DNA from: Planococcus versutus
GTDB lineage: Bacteria > Bacillota > Bacilli > Bacillales_A > Planococcaceae
NCBI RefSeq assembly: GCF_001186155.3
Contig: NZ_CP016540.2
Location: 1,962,001-2,026,000, forward strand
Direction: 5' to 3'
DNA length: 64,000 nucleotides
Shown piece after piece: positions 30,459 to 39,650 of the stretch; position 1 is the first letter of the stretch, and each line of letters begins with the position of its first letter. The notes beneath the pieces were generated by a model. It was not told the DNA's origin, did not search any database, and saw only the letters and a program-made list of their open reading frames with translations. A program made the translations under genes and the position numbers.

Positions 30459-31167
30459 TCCCTACCTCAAATTTATAACCTACGCCCCATACCGTCACAA
30501 TCATTTTCGCAGCTGGTTCTGAAACGCGATTGAGCTTTTCGCGTAAGCGCTTTACATGCGTATCCACTGTTCTTAAATCTCCAAAAAAGTCATAATGCCA
30601 CACTTCTTTTAGTAAATGCTCACGATCGAACACTTTATCAGGAGCTTTTGCTAAAAAGTATAGCAATTCATATTCTTTTGGTGTCAAATTCACTTCTACA
30701 TTATCTGCTGTCACACGATGTGCATCATGATCAATTGTCAAGTGTGGGAAAACAACCAAGTCTTTCGAAGCTGTTGAATTCGAAATTGGCGAATAAGCAG
30801 ATGAACGTCTTAAAATTGCTTTGACGCGAAGCACTACTTCTCTTGGACTAAATGGTTTAACAATATAATCATCTGCTCCAGATTCAAAACCTTCGACTCG
30901 ATTAGCTTCTTCTCCCTTGGCTGTTAGCATAATAATCGGCGTCATTTTTGTTTCACGAAGTTCTGTTGCAACTGCAACACCATCTTTTTCAGGCATCATT
31001 AAGTCAAGCAAAATACAATGATAGTCTTTTTCCAATGCCATCTCTAACGCTTGAACGCCATTTTCAGCTTCTTCTACTAAATAGCCTTCACGTTCTAAAT
31101 ACATTTTCAACAATCGCCGAATTCTTTCTTCGTCATCTACAACCAAAATCGTAATTTCTTCAGACAT
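30451..31167 (-). CDS. resD: Response regulator ResD
   Basis: OmpR-type regulator, 238 residues. Receiver domain with acidic pocket DDEE and phospho-acceptor Asp55 (LLDLMMPEKDG), then a winged-helix DNA-binding domain (about 135-235) with LTPKEYELLYFLA and VDTHVKRLREKL. In Bacilli ResD activates resABC, cytochrome and nitrate-respiration genes. Its gene has its own ribosome site GGAGGGG and is separated from resC by a terminator, so resDE-sigX-rsiX may be a separate transcript from resABC. Confidence 0.96.
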   Translation of the reverse strand: MSEEITILVVDDEERIRRLLKMYLEREGYLVEEAENGVQALEMALEKDYHCILLDLMMPEKDGVAVATELRETKMTPIIMLTAKGEEANRVEGFESGADDYIVKPFSPREVVLRVKAILRRSSAYSPISNSTASKDLVVFPHLTIDHDAHRVTADNVEVNLTPKEYELLYFLAKAPDKVFDREHLLKEVWHYDFFGDLRTVDTHVKRLREKLNRVSEPAAKMIVTVWGVGYKFEVGNE

Positions 31168-31263
31168 GTTAACCCCTCCAACTTTCTGCTGTTATGTTTC
31201 ATTGTACCGATAACCTCGTTAAAAATAAAGAAAAGTGTGAGTTCACAACAAAGTTCAAATGAA

Positions 31264-31298
31264 AACAAAAGACCTTTTCCGTTACCGGAAAAGGTCTG
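31264..31298 (-). terminator. Terminator between resC and resD
   Basis: An 11-bp perfect stem (AGACCTTTTCC with GGAAAAGGTCT) around a 6-base loop, followed by TTTTGTTTTC on the minus strand. It lies just past the resC stop. Confidence 0.87.
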
Positions 31299-31302
31299 CT
31301 TG

Positions 31303-32487
31303 TTATGCGTAAGAATGCAACCCGGCGATTATTAAGTTTACAGCTACCAAGTTGAACATAATGATGACAAAACCAACTACGGCGAGCCACGCAGATTTCT
31401 CGCCTTGCCAGCCTTTGCCTAAACGCAAGTGCAAGTATGCTGCATAGAATAACCATGTGATCAGTGCCCATACTTCTTTCGGGTCCCAGCCCCAGAAGCG
31501 AGACCAAGCAATTTGTGCCCAAATCATCGCGAAAATTAATGCACCCAATGTAAATACAGGGAATCCAATAATAACAGCACGATAACCGATTTCGTCCATC
31601 AATTGCAAGTTTACGTTTTTAACAAAAGGCTTCAAAATAGCCGCAATGCGCTTTCTTGAAACTAAGCGAATCAACCAATAAAGAATAGTCCCAACTAAAA
31701 TAGACCAAACAACTGTCGTTAACTTTCCAGCATGAACTATCGCAGGTGTTTCAACAAGTGGTGTCAGTGCATCTTCTGTTAACGCAACATATTCATTCAT
31801 CCCAAAAATTGGAGGCATTGCATATGTGATTGCAGCTTCTGCACCTTCTTTATCTACATAAGTAAATTCGGCTTCATAGCCTGTCAGTGAGAAGAACGAG
31901 CTTGCTAATACAAAACCAGCAACTAGTACTAAAGAATACATGATCGCTTCTAACCAAAAACGTTGTTTAGATTTTTTCGTAGGATCTACAACTTTTAGTA
32001 AATAAATTAAACCAGCTGCAGCACTAATGGCCAGAATACCTTCTGCAATAACAACTGTACTGACATGGATTGCCAACCAGTTTGTTTGAAGAGCTGGAAT
32101 AAGCGGACTAACTTCACTCGGGAACATGCTAGCAAAAGCGATGATCAACAAAGCCACAGGCAATACAATCATGCCGAGAACTGGCGTTTTGTATAAGAAA
32201 TACAAAATAATAAATCCACCAACTAAAGTCATTCCAAAAGCAGTGGTAAATTCGAACATATTGCTAAGTGGTGCATGGCCAGTTGCTCCCCATCGCGTGA
32301 AGAAATAGCCAAGGTTTGCAGCAAAACCGACAAGGGTGATGATAATCGCAACATTGCCCCATCGTTTTTCTGACTTAAATGTTCCTTCTTTATTGCCTTT
32401 AACTGCTCCACCAAAAACAAATGTCGCAATTAGATAAGCGATAAAGGCTACGTATAATAAGTTTGAACTAATATCGGCTAATGTCAT
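31303..32487 (-). CDS. resC: Cytochrome c biogenesis protein ResC (CcsA-like)
   Basis: Polytopic membrane protein of the system II cytochrome c maturation machinery; carries heme to the outer face with ResB. About eight membrane segments in 394 residues. The tryptophan-rich motif [21 protein letters not shown] is present near residue 325, with histidines in IHVSTVV and LHLRLGKGW as heme ligands. It overlaps resB by 4 bp. Confidence 0.95.
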   Translation of the reverse strand: MTLADISSNLLYVAFIAYLIATFVFGGAVKGNKEGTFKSEKRWGNVAIIITLVGFAANLGYFFTRWGATGHAPLSNMFEFTTAFGMTLVGGFIILYFLYKTPVLGMIVLPVALLIIAFASMFPSEVSPLIPALQTNWLAIHVSTVVIAEGILAISAAAGLIYLLKVVDPTKKSKQRFWLEAIMYSLVLVAGFVLASSFFSLTGYEAEFTYVDKEGAEAAITYAMPPIFGMNEYVALTEDALTPLVETPAIVHAGKLTTVVWSILVGTILYWLIRLVSRKRIAAILKPFVKNVNLQLMDEIGYRAVIIGFPVFTLGALIFAMIWAQIAWSRFWGWDPKEVWALITWLFYAAYLHLRLGKGWQGEKSAWLAVVGFVIIMFNLVAVNLIIAGLHSYA

Positions 32488-34142
32488 AACAATACTTCAC
32501 CTTCCTTTTCCGCTTTTTCTTGTTTATCGATTTCATCTTGTTGATCTGTGTAGGCTGGTAATTCGGCATATTCAATAACTTTATCGAGATCTTTTTTCAA
32601 ACCAAACCAGTTTTTACTGGTATGACCGGCTAATAAAATTGTGCCATCAGTTTTTTGTTGAATCCAGAATCTGCGGTGATTAAAATACATCCCTTGTGCT
32701 ACACCAATCATAAAGATTAAACCACCAAGACCAAGAATCGGTAACGTGCTATCTTTACGAACCGTTAAACCTGAGACATCACGTGTATCAGCTTTTTGGA
32801 AGGTTAGTTTGAAATCATTTTCACCTAGAGGCTCAATCGTATTTTGAATTGTAATAAAACTCGTTTCTCCTTCTGGTGTTTCAGGAGTAAATAGTTTTAC
32901 TAAAAAGCCAGGATTATTTGGTAACGGTGTGGCTGTTTGTGGTTCGCCTTCCTCAAATCCTGAAAAGTCTGGATAATAACCAAGTAATTCTACAGAAGAA
33001 CCGCCTTCAAGTTCATATTTTTTGGCTGGATTGATTAAATCAATGGTCAATTCACCTAGTGATTCTTCTGTTTTTTTGTTGGTTAATGCAAAAGTCATGG
33101 CTTTTAGTTCATCTAAACGAAAATCCATTTGATAGATCGCATAGCCATCAAATTTCAGCGGCTGATTGACACGAATCGGAAATTCTTTCACAACTTCGCG
33201 TCCATCTTCTGCTCCTGGCAATGCGTCTTCTGTTTTCTGATACAAGACGATATCTGTTTGGTAGTTTTTAGCGACTGTCCCCACACGATCCAACGCTTCT
33301 CCAAAGATTTGTTCGCCACCTTCACCTGAATAATTTTCAAGTTCGAAGTTTTCACTTTCAAGGTAATAGCCTGGCACTTCTGGAATGGCTCTTGTTTCAC
33401 CTTCACGAATCCAAAGACTTTCATCAATATAGAATCCAGGCATCATGCGCAACATTACACCAAACAAAAAGATGATAAGTCCGATGTGATTGACATAAGG
33501 CCCCCATCTAGCAAAGCGACCTTTTTCAGCCAATAATCCATTTTTGTCTGTACGAACTTTATACTTTAGTTCTGTTAATTTTTTTTCTGCTTTTTTCAAC
33601 GTGTCTTCTGTTCCTGGCCCTTCAGCATAAATACGCTGTTTTTCCATAAAGCTTGGATGGCGAAGCACGCGTTGATTTTTCAGTGATTTATAAAGAGGTA
33701 CAAACCGATCGAGACTGGCGATAATCAAGGAAATTGCTAACATTCCAACTAGAATGATAAACCAAAATGAACTGTATAAATCATGAAAGCCAAGTCCGTG
33801 ATAAATTTTTCCAATGATGCCGTAAGTATCAGCGTAATAATCTTTAATCGTCGCTTCTGTATTTGCTGGAACAAAAGCTTGCTGAGGCAAGATGGTTCCG
33901 ATTGCTGCAGCTACTAACAAAATAACGATAATACTAACGCCCACTTTAACACTCGAGAAAAAATTCCATACTTTATCAATGATGGATTTGTTATAAGTTT
34001 GAGAACGTCTAGCTGTTCCTTCGTAACGCATATCGACTAGTTTGCTATTTTGTTCTTTTTCAGTCAAAGACCGCCCGCATGACTCACAGAGTTTTGTGCC
34101 GGGCGGATTTGTGTGACCGCATTGGCATTGCAAGTTTTCCAT
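32484..34142 (-). CDS. resB: Cytochrome c biogenesis protein ResB
   Basis: Membrane partner of ResC in system II heme delivery, 552 residues. A short N-terminal zinc-ribbon-like segment [18 protein letters not shown] precedes the first membrane helix; B. subtilis ResB also has it. Membrane helices at about 66-90, 125-145, 210-230 and 480-500 flank a large outer domain. Conserved [22 protein letters not shown] text ([18 protein letters not shown]) marks the third helix. Confidence 0.95.
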   Translation of the reverse strand: MENLQCQCGHTNPPGTKLCESCGRSLTEKEQNSKLVDMRYEGTARRSQTYNKSIIDKVWNFFSSVKVGVSIIVILLVAAAIGTILPQQAFVPANTEATIKDYYADTYGIIGKIYHGLGFHDLYSSFWFIILVGMLAISLIIASLDRFVPLYKSLKNQRVLRHPSFMEKQRIYAEGPGTEDTLKKAEKKLTELKYKVRTDKNGLLAEKGRFARWGPYVNHIGLIIFLFGVMLRMMPGFYIDESLWIREGETRAIPEVPGYYLESENFELENYSGEGGEQIFGEALDRVGTVAKNYQTDIVLYQKTEDALPGAEDGREVVKEFPIRVNQPLKFDGYAIYQMDFRLDELKAMTFALTNKKTEESLGELTIDLINPAKKYELEGGSSVELLGYYPDFSGFEEGEPQTATPLPNNPGFLVKLFTPETPEGETSFITIQNTIEPLGENDFKLTFQKADTRDVSGLTVRKDSTLPILGLGGLIFMIGVAQGMYFNHRRFWIQQKTDGTILLAGHTSKNWFGLKKDLDKVIEYAELPAYTDQQDEIDKQEKAEKEGEVLL

Positions 34143-34155
34143 TCAAAAAATCTCC

Positions 34156-34716
34156 TTAATCAGGTTTGATTTCTTCCATAAACCCTTCAATATCCTGTTC
34201 AGTCATTTCACCTGTAATAACACGTTGAATTTCACCTTCTGAATTGACCAGTATTGTCGTTGGCAATGGTCTTATATTATAAGCAGTCATTACACTTTTT
34301 GTTTTATCAATTACTATTGGAAAAGACAGTCCATATTGATCTGCAAAAGATTGAACTTCAAAATCCGACTGGGCGATGTTTACCGCAAGTACTTGAACAC
34401 CTTCATCTGAAAAAGCTTGATATTGCCGATCCATAGCGGGCATTTCTTTTGCACACGGTTTACACCATGTTCCCCAAAAATTTAAAAAGACGCCTTGTCC
34501 TTTGTAATCTGATAACTTATGGCTATTGCCTTCTAAGTCGACCAATGAAAAATCAGGTGCCTTATCCCCAACTTCTAACACTGTCACATCTTTTGCTGTC
34601 GCGCTATTATAAACCGTATAGCCAATGGCAGCTATTAAAATTGCTAGGATGGTTGTTCTCATCAAAGCTCTTTTTCGTTTCTTGTTATTATTTTTTACTT
34701 TTGGCTGTTTGTCCAA
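34156..34716 (-). CDS. resA: Thiol-disulfide oxidoreductase ResA
   Basis: Membrane-anchored thioredoxin-fold protein that reduces apocytochrome c before heme attachment. N-terminal anchor at about residues 17-38 and active site WGTWCKPCAKEMP near residue 82 (CKPC, versus CEPC in B. subtilis). Length 186. Start is TTG at 34716, seven bases after AGGAGG. First gene of resABC; rluB lies upstream on the same strand. Confidence 0.94.
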   Translation of the reverse strand: MDKQPKVKNNNKKRKRALMRTTILAILIAAIGYTVYNSATAKDVTVLEVGDKAPDFSLVDLEGNSHKLSDYKGQGVFLNFWGTWCKPCAKEMPAMDRQYQAFSDEGVQVLAVNIAQSDFEVQSFADQYGLSFPIVIDKTKSVMTAYNIRPLPTTILVNSEGEIQRVITGEMTEQDIEGFMEEIKPD

Positions 34717-34815
34717 ATCTTTTCCTCCTTCGAGGTTTATTATGCAAGCCTAATTATATCAAAGTTTAAACAGTCATAAGTTTAGAGTTTTGAAGGGTTT
34801 GTGAACGTTAAGCAA

Positions 34816-35547
34816 TTAAACGCGCTTGCCCGTTTCAGCTAGCACACGCAATAATTTTATTTCGTGGGCAGAAAGCTCACGCGATTCACCTGCATTTAAT
34901 CCATGTAATGTTAAAAATGCAAATTGCTCACGGCTCAGTTTTTGAACGGGATACCCGATGGCTTCAAACATTCTTCTAACTTGACGATTTCTTCCTTCGT
35001 GAATCGTAATTTGAACAATCGCTTTCCCTGTCTTTTTATCGCCTGACAAAAGCTTTACTCTAGCAGGTGCTGTCATGCCATCTTCTAATTTGATGCCACG
35101 CTCTAACTTTCTTAAATCCTCTTTTTCTGGAATGCCTTTTAAACGCGCGACATACGTTTTATCAATTTCGAATTTTGGATGTGTCAACATGTTGGCGAAT
35201 TCACCATCATTTGTCATGATTAACAAACCAGATGTATCGTAATCTAGGCGACCAACTGGATAAATTCGTTTATCTATACCTTCAAAAAAATCTGTTACAA
35301 CTTTTCGGTTTTTATCATCAGAAACAGCTGAAATAACGCCGCGTGGTTTGTATAATAAGTGATAGACTTTCTGTTCTTTTTCAAGCTGAACGCCTTCTAC
35401 TTCGATTTTATCGGAGTTTGTTACCTTTACTCCCAGTTCTTTAATTGTTTTTCCGTTAACTCTTACTTTTCCGTCCAAAATCAATTGCTCTGATTTACGT
35501 CTTGACGCTACGCCTGCATGCGCAAGTACTTTCTGTAATCTTTCCAT
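34816..35547 (-). CDS. rluB: 23S rRNA pseudouridine synthase B
   Basis: Modifies a uridine in 23S rRNA. N-terminal S4 RNA-binding domain (MERLQKVLAHAGVASRRKSE), then the RsuA-type catalytic domain with GRLDYDTSGLLIMTNDG and the late motif EGRNRQVRRMFEAIG. Length 243 from ATG 35547, eight bases after GAGGTGA; a GTG at 35559 lies inside that site. B. subtilis has spmB-spmA-dacB-ypuI upstream; they are missing here. Confidence 0.95.
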   Translation of the reverse strand: MERLQKVLAHAGVASRRKSEQLILDGKVRVNGKTIKELGVKVTNSDKIEVEGVQLEKEQKVYHLLYKPRGVISAVSDDKNRKVVTDFFEGIDKRIYPVGRLDYDTSGLLIMTNDGEFANMLTHPKFEIDKTYVARLKGIPEKEDLRKLERGIKLEDGMTAPARVKLLSGDKKTGKAIVQITIHEGRNRQVRRMFEAIGYPVQKLSREQFAFLTLHGLNAGESRELSAHEIKLLRVLAETGKRV

Positions 35548-35559
35548 AAATAAGTTCAC

Positions 35560-35793
35560 CTCATTAGTATTTTTTCGAAAAGCGTACGCTCCTGAGTCTC
35601 AGGGGCTGCAGCTAGACAAATCGAAAAGCACAAGCGCCTATTTTCGGACATGCCCTGCTAAGTACTGCAAATGTATTACAATAACTTGATATGCCGTTCG
35701 TTCCTCTCGGAATTATGTCACATTTTTCTTGAAAGTGGAAGTACTTAGCTTAAAACAAAAGAAGACTGTCAATGGCGTAGCTTTCTAACAATC
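35560..35793. other. Intergenic region holding a degenerate dispersed repeat
   Basis: About 230 bp between rluB and scpB with no gene. Bases 35570-35665 contain small palindromes (AGCGTACGCT, CCTGAGTCTCAGG) and, on the minus strand, TTGTCTAGCTGCAGCCCCTGA and GGCGCTTGTGCTTTTCGA, which resemble a short dispersed repeat common in Bacillaceae intergenic regions. The rluB promoter must also be here. Confidence 0.5.
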
Positions 35794-35795
35794 TT
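35762..35795 (-). terminator. Possible terminator of scpB
   Basis: An 8-bp arm AAGATTGT overlapping the scpB stop pairs with ACAGTCTT about 18 bases later on the minus strand (one G-T pair), followed by CTTTTGTTTT. The loop holds a smaller stem. Confidence 0.4.
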
Positions 35796-36384
35796 ATACT
35801 TTTAGTTCTTCTTTAAAGGTTTGCTGAAAATTAGTCATAAATAAATCTGCATCTTCGTCTGAATCTGCCTTTTCTTCTTCTGGTAAGAAAGGAAGTTCAT
35901 CTAAATTCTTCAACCCAAAATAGTTTAAAAATTCGTTTGTCGTTCCATATAATATCGCTCTACCTGTCCCTTCTACACGACCAAGTTCTTGAACTAGTCC
36001 TTTAGCTGATAGCGTTTGAAGAGCTTTCTCGCTTTTGACTCCGCGCATATCTTCCACTTCGATTCGTGTAATTGGCTGCTTGTAAGCGATGATCGCCAAT
36101 ACCTCCAAAGAAGCTTGCGACAAAGCCTGTACAGGCGGATTGTCTACTAGTTTTTGAATGATTTCAGCAACTTCTTGTTTTGTCACTAATTGAAAAATCC
36201 CAGCTAATTCTCTCAATTCAATTCCACTTATAGAAAAAGTATATCGTTCACTTAATTCGTTAATTGCTGATTGGAGTTCTTCTGTTTCGGATTCCGTTAA
36301 AAATTGTAGCTGCTTGAATGTTAACCCATCATCTCCGGCTACAAAAAGAAGTGCTTCTATTTTACTCGAAAGAGTCATCTTCAT
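35794..36384 (-). CDS. scpB: Segregation and condensation protein B
   Basis: Winged-helix kleisin partner in the SMC-ScpAB chromosome condensation complex. Family segments IEALLFVAGDDGLTFKQL, SQASLEVLAIIAYKQPITR and VRGVKSEKALQTL-like (MRGVKSEKALQTL) are present. Length 196. It overlaps scpA by 23 bp, so translation is coupled. Confidence 0.95.
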   Translation of the reverse strand: MKMTLSSKIEALLFVAGDDGLTFKQLQFLTESETEELQSAINELSERYTFSISGIELRELAGIFQLVTKQEVAEIIQKLVDNPPVQALSQASLEVLAIIAYKQPITRIEVEDMRGVKSEKALQTLSAKGLVQELGRVEGTGRAILYGTTNEFLNYFGLKNLDELPFLPEEEKADSDEDADLFMTNFQQTFKEELKV

Positions 36385-37135
36385 ATTCCCACTTGTCCTT
36401 TCTGAGTTTTATCATTAAATCTGTAAAGTTCTTTTGTTGTTCTACCGCTATGACTTGACGTTTCATTAATTCTAGTATTGATAAAAATGATACTACTAAA
36501 ACACTTTTATCGTTCGATGAAAATAAGTCACTAAACCAAATAGGATCTCTTGACAACCTCAACTGCTCAACAATACCTATCATTTGTTGCTTAATCGAAA
36601 TTTCTTGTCTTGCAACACGCGCTGATAATGGTATTTTCAATTGCTTTCGACGAAGCATTTTTTGAAAAGCAGCAAGCATATCGTAAGCATTCGCATTAAG
36701 GTCAACATCTTCGAAAATCATTGTCGACTGCATTTCAGTTAAATTCATGGGTGTTTTTGTAAAAATTGCAGAACGATTTGTTTCTAGTTTTCTTAAACTA
36801 TCAGAAGCTTTCTTAAATTTTCGATATTCCAACAGGCGTGATACCAATTCTTCTCGTGGGTCTTGTTCGTCGAATTCATATGCTACTTCTTCCAGTTCTC
36901 CTTCATGAACAGGTAAGAGCGTTTTACTCTTAATTGCTAATAAGGTCGCGGCCATTACGAGGTACTCACTTGCTTCGTTTAGCTCCAAGACTTGCATCGC
37001 TCGTATGTGTTCCATATACTGTGTAGTAATCTGAGAAACAGGAATATCGTAAATATCAATTTCCAAACGGTGGATTAAATGCAATAATAAATCAAGAGGA
37101 CCTTCAAAAGCCTCTACTTTCACTTCGTATGACAT
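36362..37135 (-). CDS. scpA: Segregation and condensation protein A (kleisin)
   Basis: Kleisin subunit that bridges the SMC heads. Starts MSYEVKVEAFEGPLDLLLHL, with IYDIPVSQITTQY and AATLLAIKSKTLLP; 257 residues, normal size. Preceded by an AGGTGG ribosome site and divergent from the DUF309 gene. Confidence 0.96.
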   Translation of the reverse strand: MSYEVKVEAFEGPLDLLLHLIHRLEIDIYDIPVSQITTQYMEHIRAMQVLELNEASEYLVMAATLLAIKSKTLLPVHEGELEEVAYEFDEQDPREELVSRLLEYRKFKKASDSLRKLETNRSAIFTKTPMNLTEMQSTMIFEDVDLNANAYDMLAAFQKMLRRKQLKIPLSARVARQEISIKQQMIGIVEQLRLSRDPIWFSDLFSSNDKSVLVVSFLSILELMKRQVIAVEQQKNFTDLMIKLRKDKWEYEDDSFE

Positions 37136-37218
37136 ACTTGTACCACCTGACTGTTAAAATACTCATTTATCCCGATTAATGGGCAATTATTCTTCATTAT
37201 AATAGAAAGGAGATCAAA

Positions 37219-37719
37219 ATGCATCCACTTCATCATCCACTGTTTATTCAGTATGTTGTTAATTTTAATTATGAAAAAGATTTTTTTGAATGCCATGAAG
37301 TCGGCGAAGATTACTGGAAATCTGTTGCACCTAAAGATAAAATGCATCCTTTAACCGGTTGGATCCAATTGGCTGTTGGAATGTACCATTGGCGAAGAAG
37401 CAATTATCAAGGTGCATTACGATCGTTTATACGTGCTAAAGTAAAACTCGCAGACGGTGGTATTTGGGTTGAGGGAGTTGACCATGAGAAACTTATTAGT
37501 ATGTTGAGCGATTCGATTAAAGCTGTCACAGAACGTCAACCTTTTTGGAATCAAGATATCCCGATTACCAATGAACAACTGAAATCGGCAATCAAGTGCT
37601 ACCGTTCTGAAAATCCACCAACACAACAAGACGCTTATTTTCTCATGCACAAACACAGACTTCGTGATCGATCTTCGATTATTAGTTTACGTGAACAAAA
37701 AAAAAGGCGGAACCTTTAA
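37219..37719 (+). CDS. DUF309 family protein (YpuF-like)
   Basis: Cytoplasmic protein of 166 residues with the DUF309 signature FFECHEVGEDYW and GWIQLAVGMYHWRRSN. Biochemical role unknown. AAAGGAG ribosome site. Divergent from scpA and convergent with ribT. Its last codons (KKRRNL) and stop lie within the terminator stem shared with ribT. In B. subtilis ypuF is also next to scpA. Confidence 0.85.
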   Translation: MHPLHHPLFIQYVVNFNYEKDFFECHEVGEDYWKSVAPKDKMHPLTGWIQLAVGMYHWRRSNYQGALRSFIRAKVKLADGGIWVEGVDHEKLISMLSDSIKAVTERQPFWNQDIPITNEQLKSAIKCYRSENPPTQQDAYFLMHKHRLRDRSSIISLREQKKRRNL

Positions 37720-37738
37720 CTAAAGGTCGCCTTTTTTT
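37697..37738. terminator. Bidirectional terminator inside the 3' ends of DUF309 and ribT genes
   Basis: AAAAAAAGGCG-ACCTTT arm pairs with AAAGGT-CGCCTTTTTTT with one bulged G. Both genes end inside the stem: the two stop codons are adjacent at 37717-37719 and 37720-37722. Confidence 0.85.
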
Positions 37739-38079
37739 AATGGACACTTTCTTAGAAACGCTGCTGTTTCTTCTGTTGCAATCATTTCTCGATCCTGCAT
37801 AATTTGCTGAATTTTAACAATCATTTCATGACCTATACCTTCACCACGATGCGACGGATTTACAGATATGTGATGGATTGTATAAGATGTCACGTCTACT
37901 TTGATTCCTAGCAAGCCTACAAAATCATCTTCTTTTTTCCACAAAAAAAGTTGCCAATCTGGATTTTCTTCATAAATATGCATGGTTTGCTGAAGTTTTT
38001 TTAACTCTCGTTCTCTTGGCATGAACGACATTAACCCCATAGCTATTTTTTCGAATGATTTCTTATATCTATACAACAT
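37720..38079 (-). CDS. ribT: GNAT acetyltransferase RibT
   Basis: Small acetyltransferase of unknown substrate; in B. subtilis it is the last gene of the ribDEAHT operon. The N-terminus MLYRYKKSFEKIAMGLMSFMP and the acetyl-CoA loop HHISVNPSHRGEGIG are strongly RibT-like. The ATG at 38079 follows GAGGGA by seven bases and gives 119 residues; ATG 38094 has no ribosome site. Here no ribDEAH genes lie upstream, so ribT is an orphan. Confidence 0.85.
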   Translation of the reverse strand: MLYRYKKSFEKIAMGLMSFMPRERELKKLQQTMHIYEENPDWQLFLWKKEDDFVGLLGIKVDVTSYTIHHISVNPSHRGEGIGHEMIVKIQQIMQDREMIATEETAAFLRKCPLKKGDL

Positions 38080-38158
38080 AGTTAAATCCCTCATTTTCGT
38101 CTAAAAGCGGCTTTTACCATACTACTATAAATCGATTAATAACTCAAGAGAGCCTTTT

Positions 38159-38263
38159 TTAACCGTTAATGACATTTTCTGCAAAGAAAACCCAATAAAC
38201 AATTCCCCACGCTACCGCCATTGCTAAAATGAACAACAGCAGCATTATATTTGCTTTTTTCAT
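38159..38263 (-). CDS. Small single-span membrane peptide coupled to lysA
   Basis: A 34-residue frame MKKANIMLLLFILAMAVAWG followed by IVYWVFFAENVING. One strong hydrophobic segment (about residues 6-28) after a basic N-terminus suggests a membrane peptide with its C-terminus outside. Its ATG overlaps the lysA TGA in an ATGA, so translation can be coupled to lysA; AAAGG lies about 10 bases upstream. It fills an otherwise empty 180-bp gap. I do not recognise the family and give no function. Confidence 0.6.
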   Translation of the reverse strand: MKKANIMLLLFILAMAVAWGIVYWVFFAENVING

Positions 38264-39582
38264 TTTTTAACAGCCTTTCGTGAATAGGGTAAATCTTGCT
38301 TGACTAAATCTTCATTGGTTTCACGTTTCACAACTAGCTGAGGCACACCATCTTCAACAAAAATAACTGCTGGTCGTGCAATTCGGTTATAGTTGCTGGC
38401 CATTGAATAGCCGTATGCTCCTGTACAGAAAACACTTAATAAGTCGCCAGCTTCAACAGCAGTTAATTCTGCGTGTTCAATCAGCTTATCGCCAGACTCA
38501 CAGCATTTGCCAGCAATTGTGTATTGTTCAGTCACTTCAGCATTTGCTTTATTGGCAACAAGCGAACTATATTTAGCACCATACAGGGCTGGTCGAATAT
38601 TATCCGACATGCCTCCATCAACGGCTGCATACTTTTTCGTATCTGGAATTTCTTTTATTGATCCAATAGTATAAAGCGTCGTGCCGGCGTCGCCTATTAA
38701 CGAGCGACCTGGTTCAATCCAAATTTCAGGAATGGGATATCCGGAAATTTTTGTTGCTTGTTTGACGGTTTCAATCATTTGCTCAACATAAACCGCAGGC
38801 TCAAGCGGTTTGTCTTCTCTTGTATAACGAATACCAAATCCACCACCAAGATTTAGTACTGTGCATACATATCCGACTTCTTTTTTCCATCCAGCCATTT
38901 TTTGTATAAGTTTTTCAGCAGCTAGTTGAAATGCACCAGTATCGAAAATTTGTGAACCAATATGACAGTGCAGACCCATTACTTTTAAATAATCATGGGT
39001 ATATGTTTGTTGAAATGCGCGATCTGCTTGACCATTTTTCAAATCAAAGCCAAATTTAGAATCTTCTTGACCCGTCGTAATGTAATCGTGTGTGTGAGCT
39101 TCAATACCAGGAGTTACTCGCAATAGAATATTCATTGGTTGTTCTAGTTGCTCAGCAAGTTTCTTTACTAACTCAATTTCATGAAAATTATCTACAACAA
39201 TACAGCCAATTCCTACTTCGAACGCCATCTGCAACTCTTCTATACTTTTGTTGTTGCCATGAAAATGGATTTTTTCAACAGGAAATCCTGCTTGAACAGC
39301 CGTATAAAGTTCTCCAGCCGAAACCACATCTAATGACAAGTTTTCTTCTGCTGCGACTTGATAAATAGCAACAGTTGAAAAAGCTTTACTTGCATAAGCA
39401 ACTTGGTAGCCAATTTCAGCTTGTTCGAACGTTTGCTGAAAAGCTTTCGCACGTTCTCGAAACAATTGGATATCGTAAACAAAAAGAGGTGTCCCGTATG
39501 TTTTAGCTAGCTCTACTGAGTCAGCTCCTCCAATGATCAAATGACCTTGTTCATTAATCGTTTGTGTACCGTATAAATACAT
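38260..39582 (-). CDS. lysA: Diaminopimelate decarboxylase
   Basis: PLP enzyme converting meso-diaminopimelate to lysine. The PLP lysine is in VAYASKAFST near residue 65; HCHIGSQI, LNLGGGFGIRY, EPGRSL and the CCESGDKL substrate site follow. Length 440. Clear AGGAGG. In B. subtilis the sigF and spoVA operons precede lysA; here pdp is the neighbour. Confidence 0.97.
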   Translation of the reverse strand: MYLYGTQTINEQGHLIIGGADSVELAKTYGTPLFVYDIQLFRERAKAFQQTFEQAEIGYQVAYASKAFSTVAIYQVAAEENLSLDVVSAGELYTAVQAGFPVEKIHFHGNNKSIEELQMAFEVGIGCIVVDNFHEIELVKKLAEQLEQPMNILLRVTPGIEAHTHDYITTGQEDSKFGFDLKNGQADRAFQQTYTHDYLKVMGLHCHIGSQIFDTGAFQLAAEKLIQKMAGWKKEVGYVCTVLNLGGGFGIRYTREDKPLEPAVYVEQMIETVKQATKISGYPIPEIWIEPGRSLIGDAGTTLYTIGSIKEIPDTKKYAAVDGGMSDNIRPALYGAKYSSLVANKANAEVTEQYTIAGKCCESGDKLIEHAELTAVEAGDLLSVFCTGAYGYSMASNYNRIARPAVIFVEDGVPQLVVKRETNEDLVKQDLPYSRKAVKK

Positions 39583-39612
39583 TTGAAAACCTCCTGGTAG
39601 TAACTAGATATG

Positions 39613-39649
39613 AAAAATCTTGCTGAGCAATTACCCAGCAAGATTTTTT
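39613..39649 (-). terminator. Terminator of pdp
   Basis: A 10-bp stem AATCTTGCTG with CAGCAAGATT around a GGTAATTGCT-type loop, followed by T residues on the minus strand, right after the pdp stop. Confidence 0.88.
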
Positions 39650-39650
39650 G

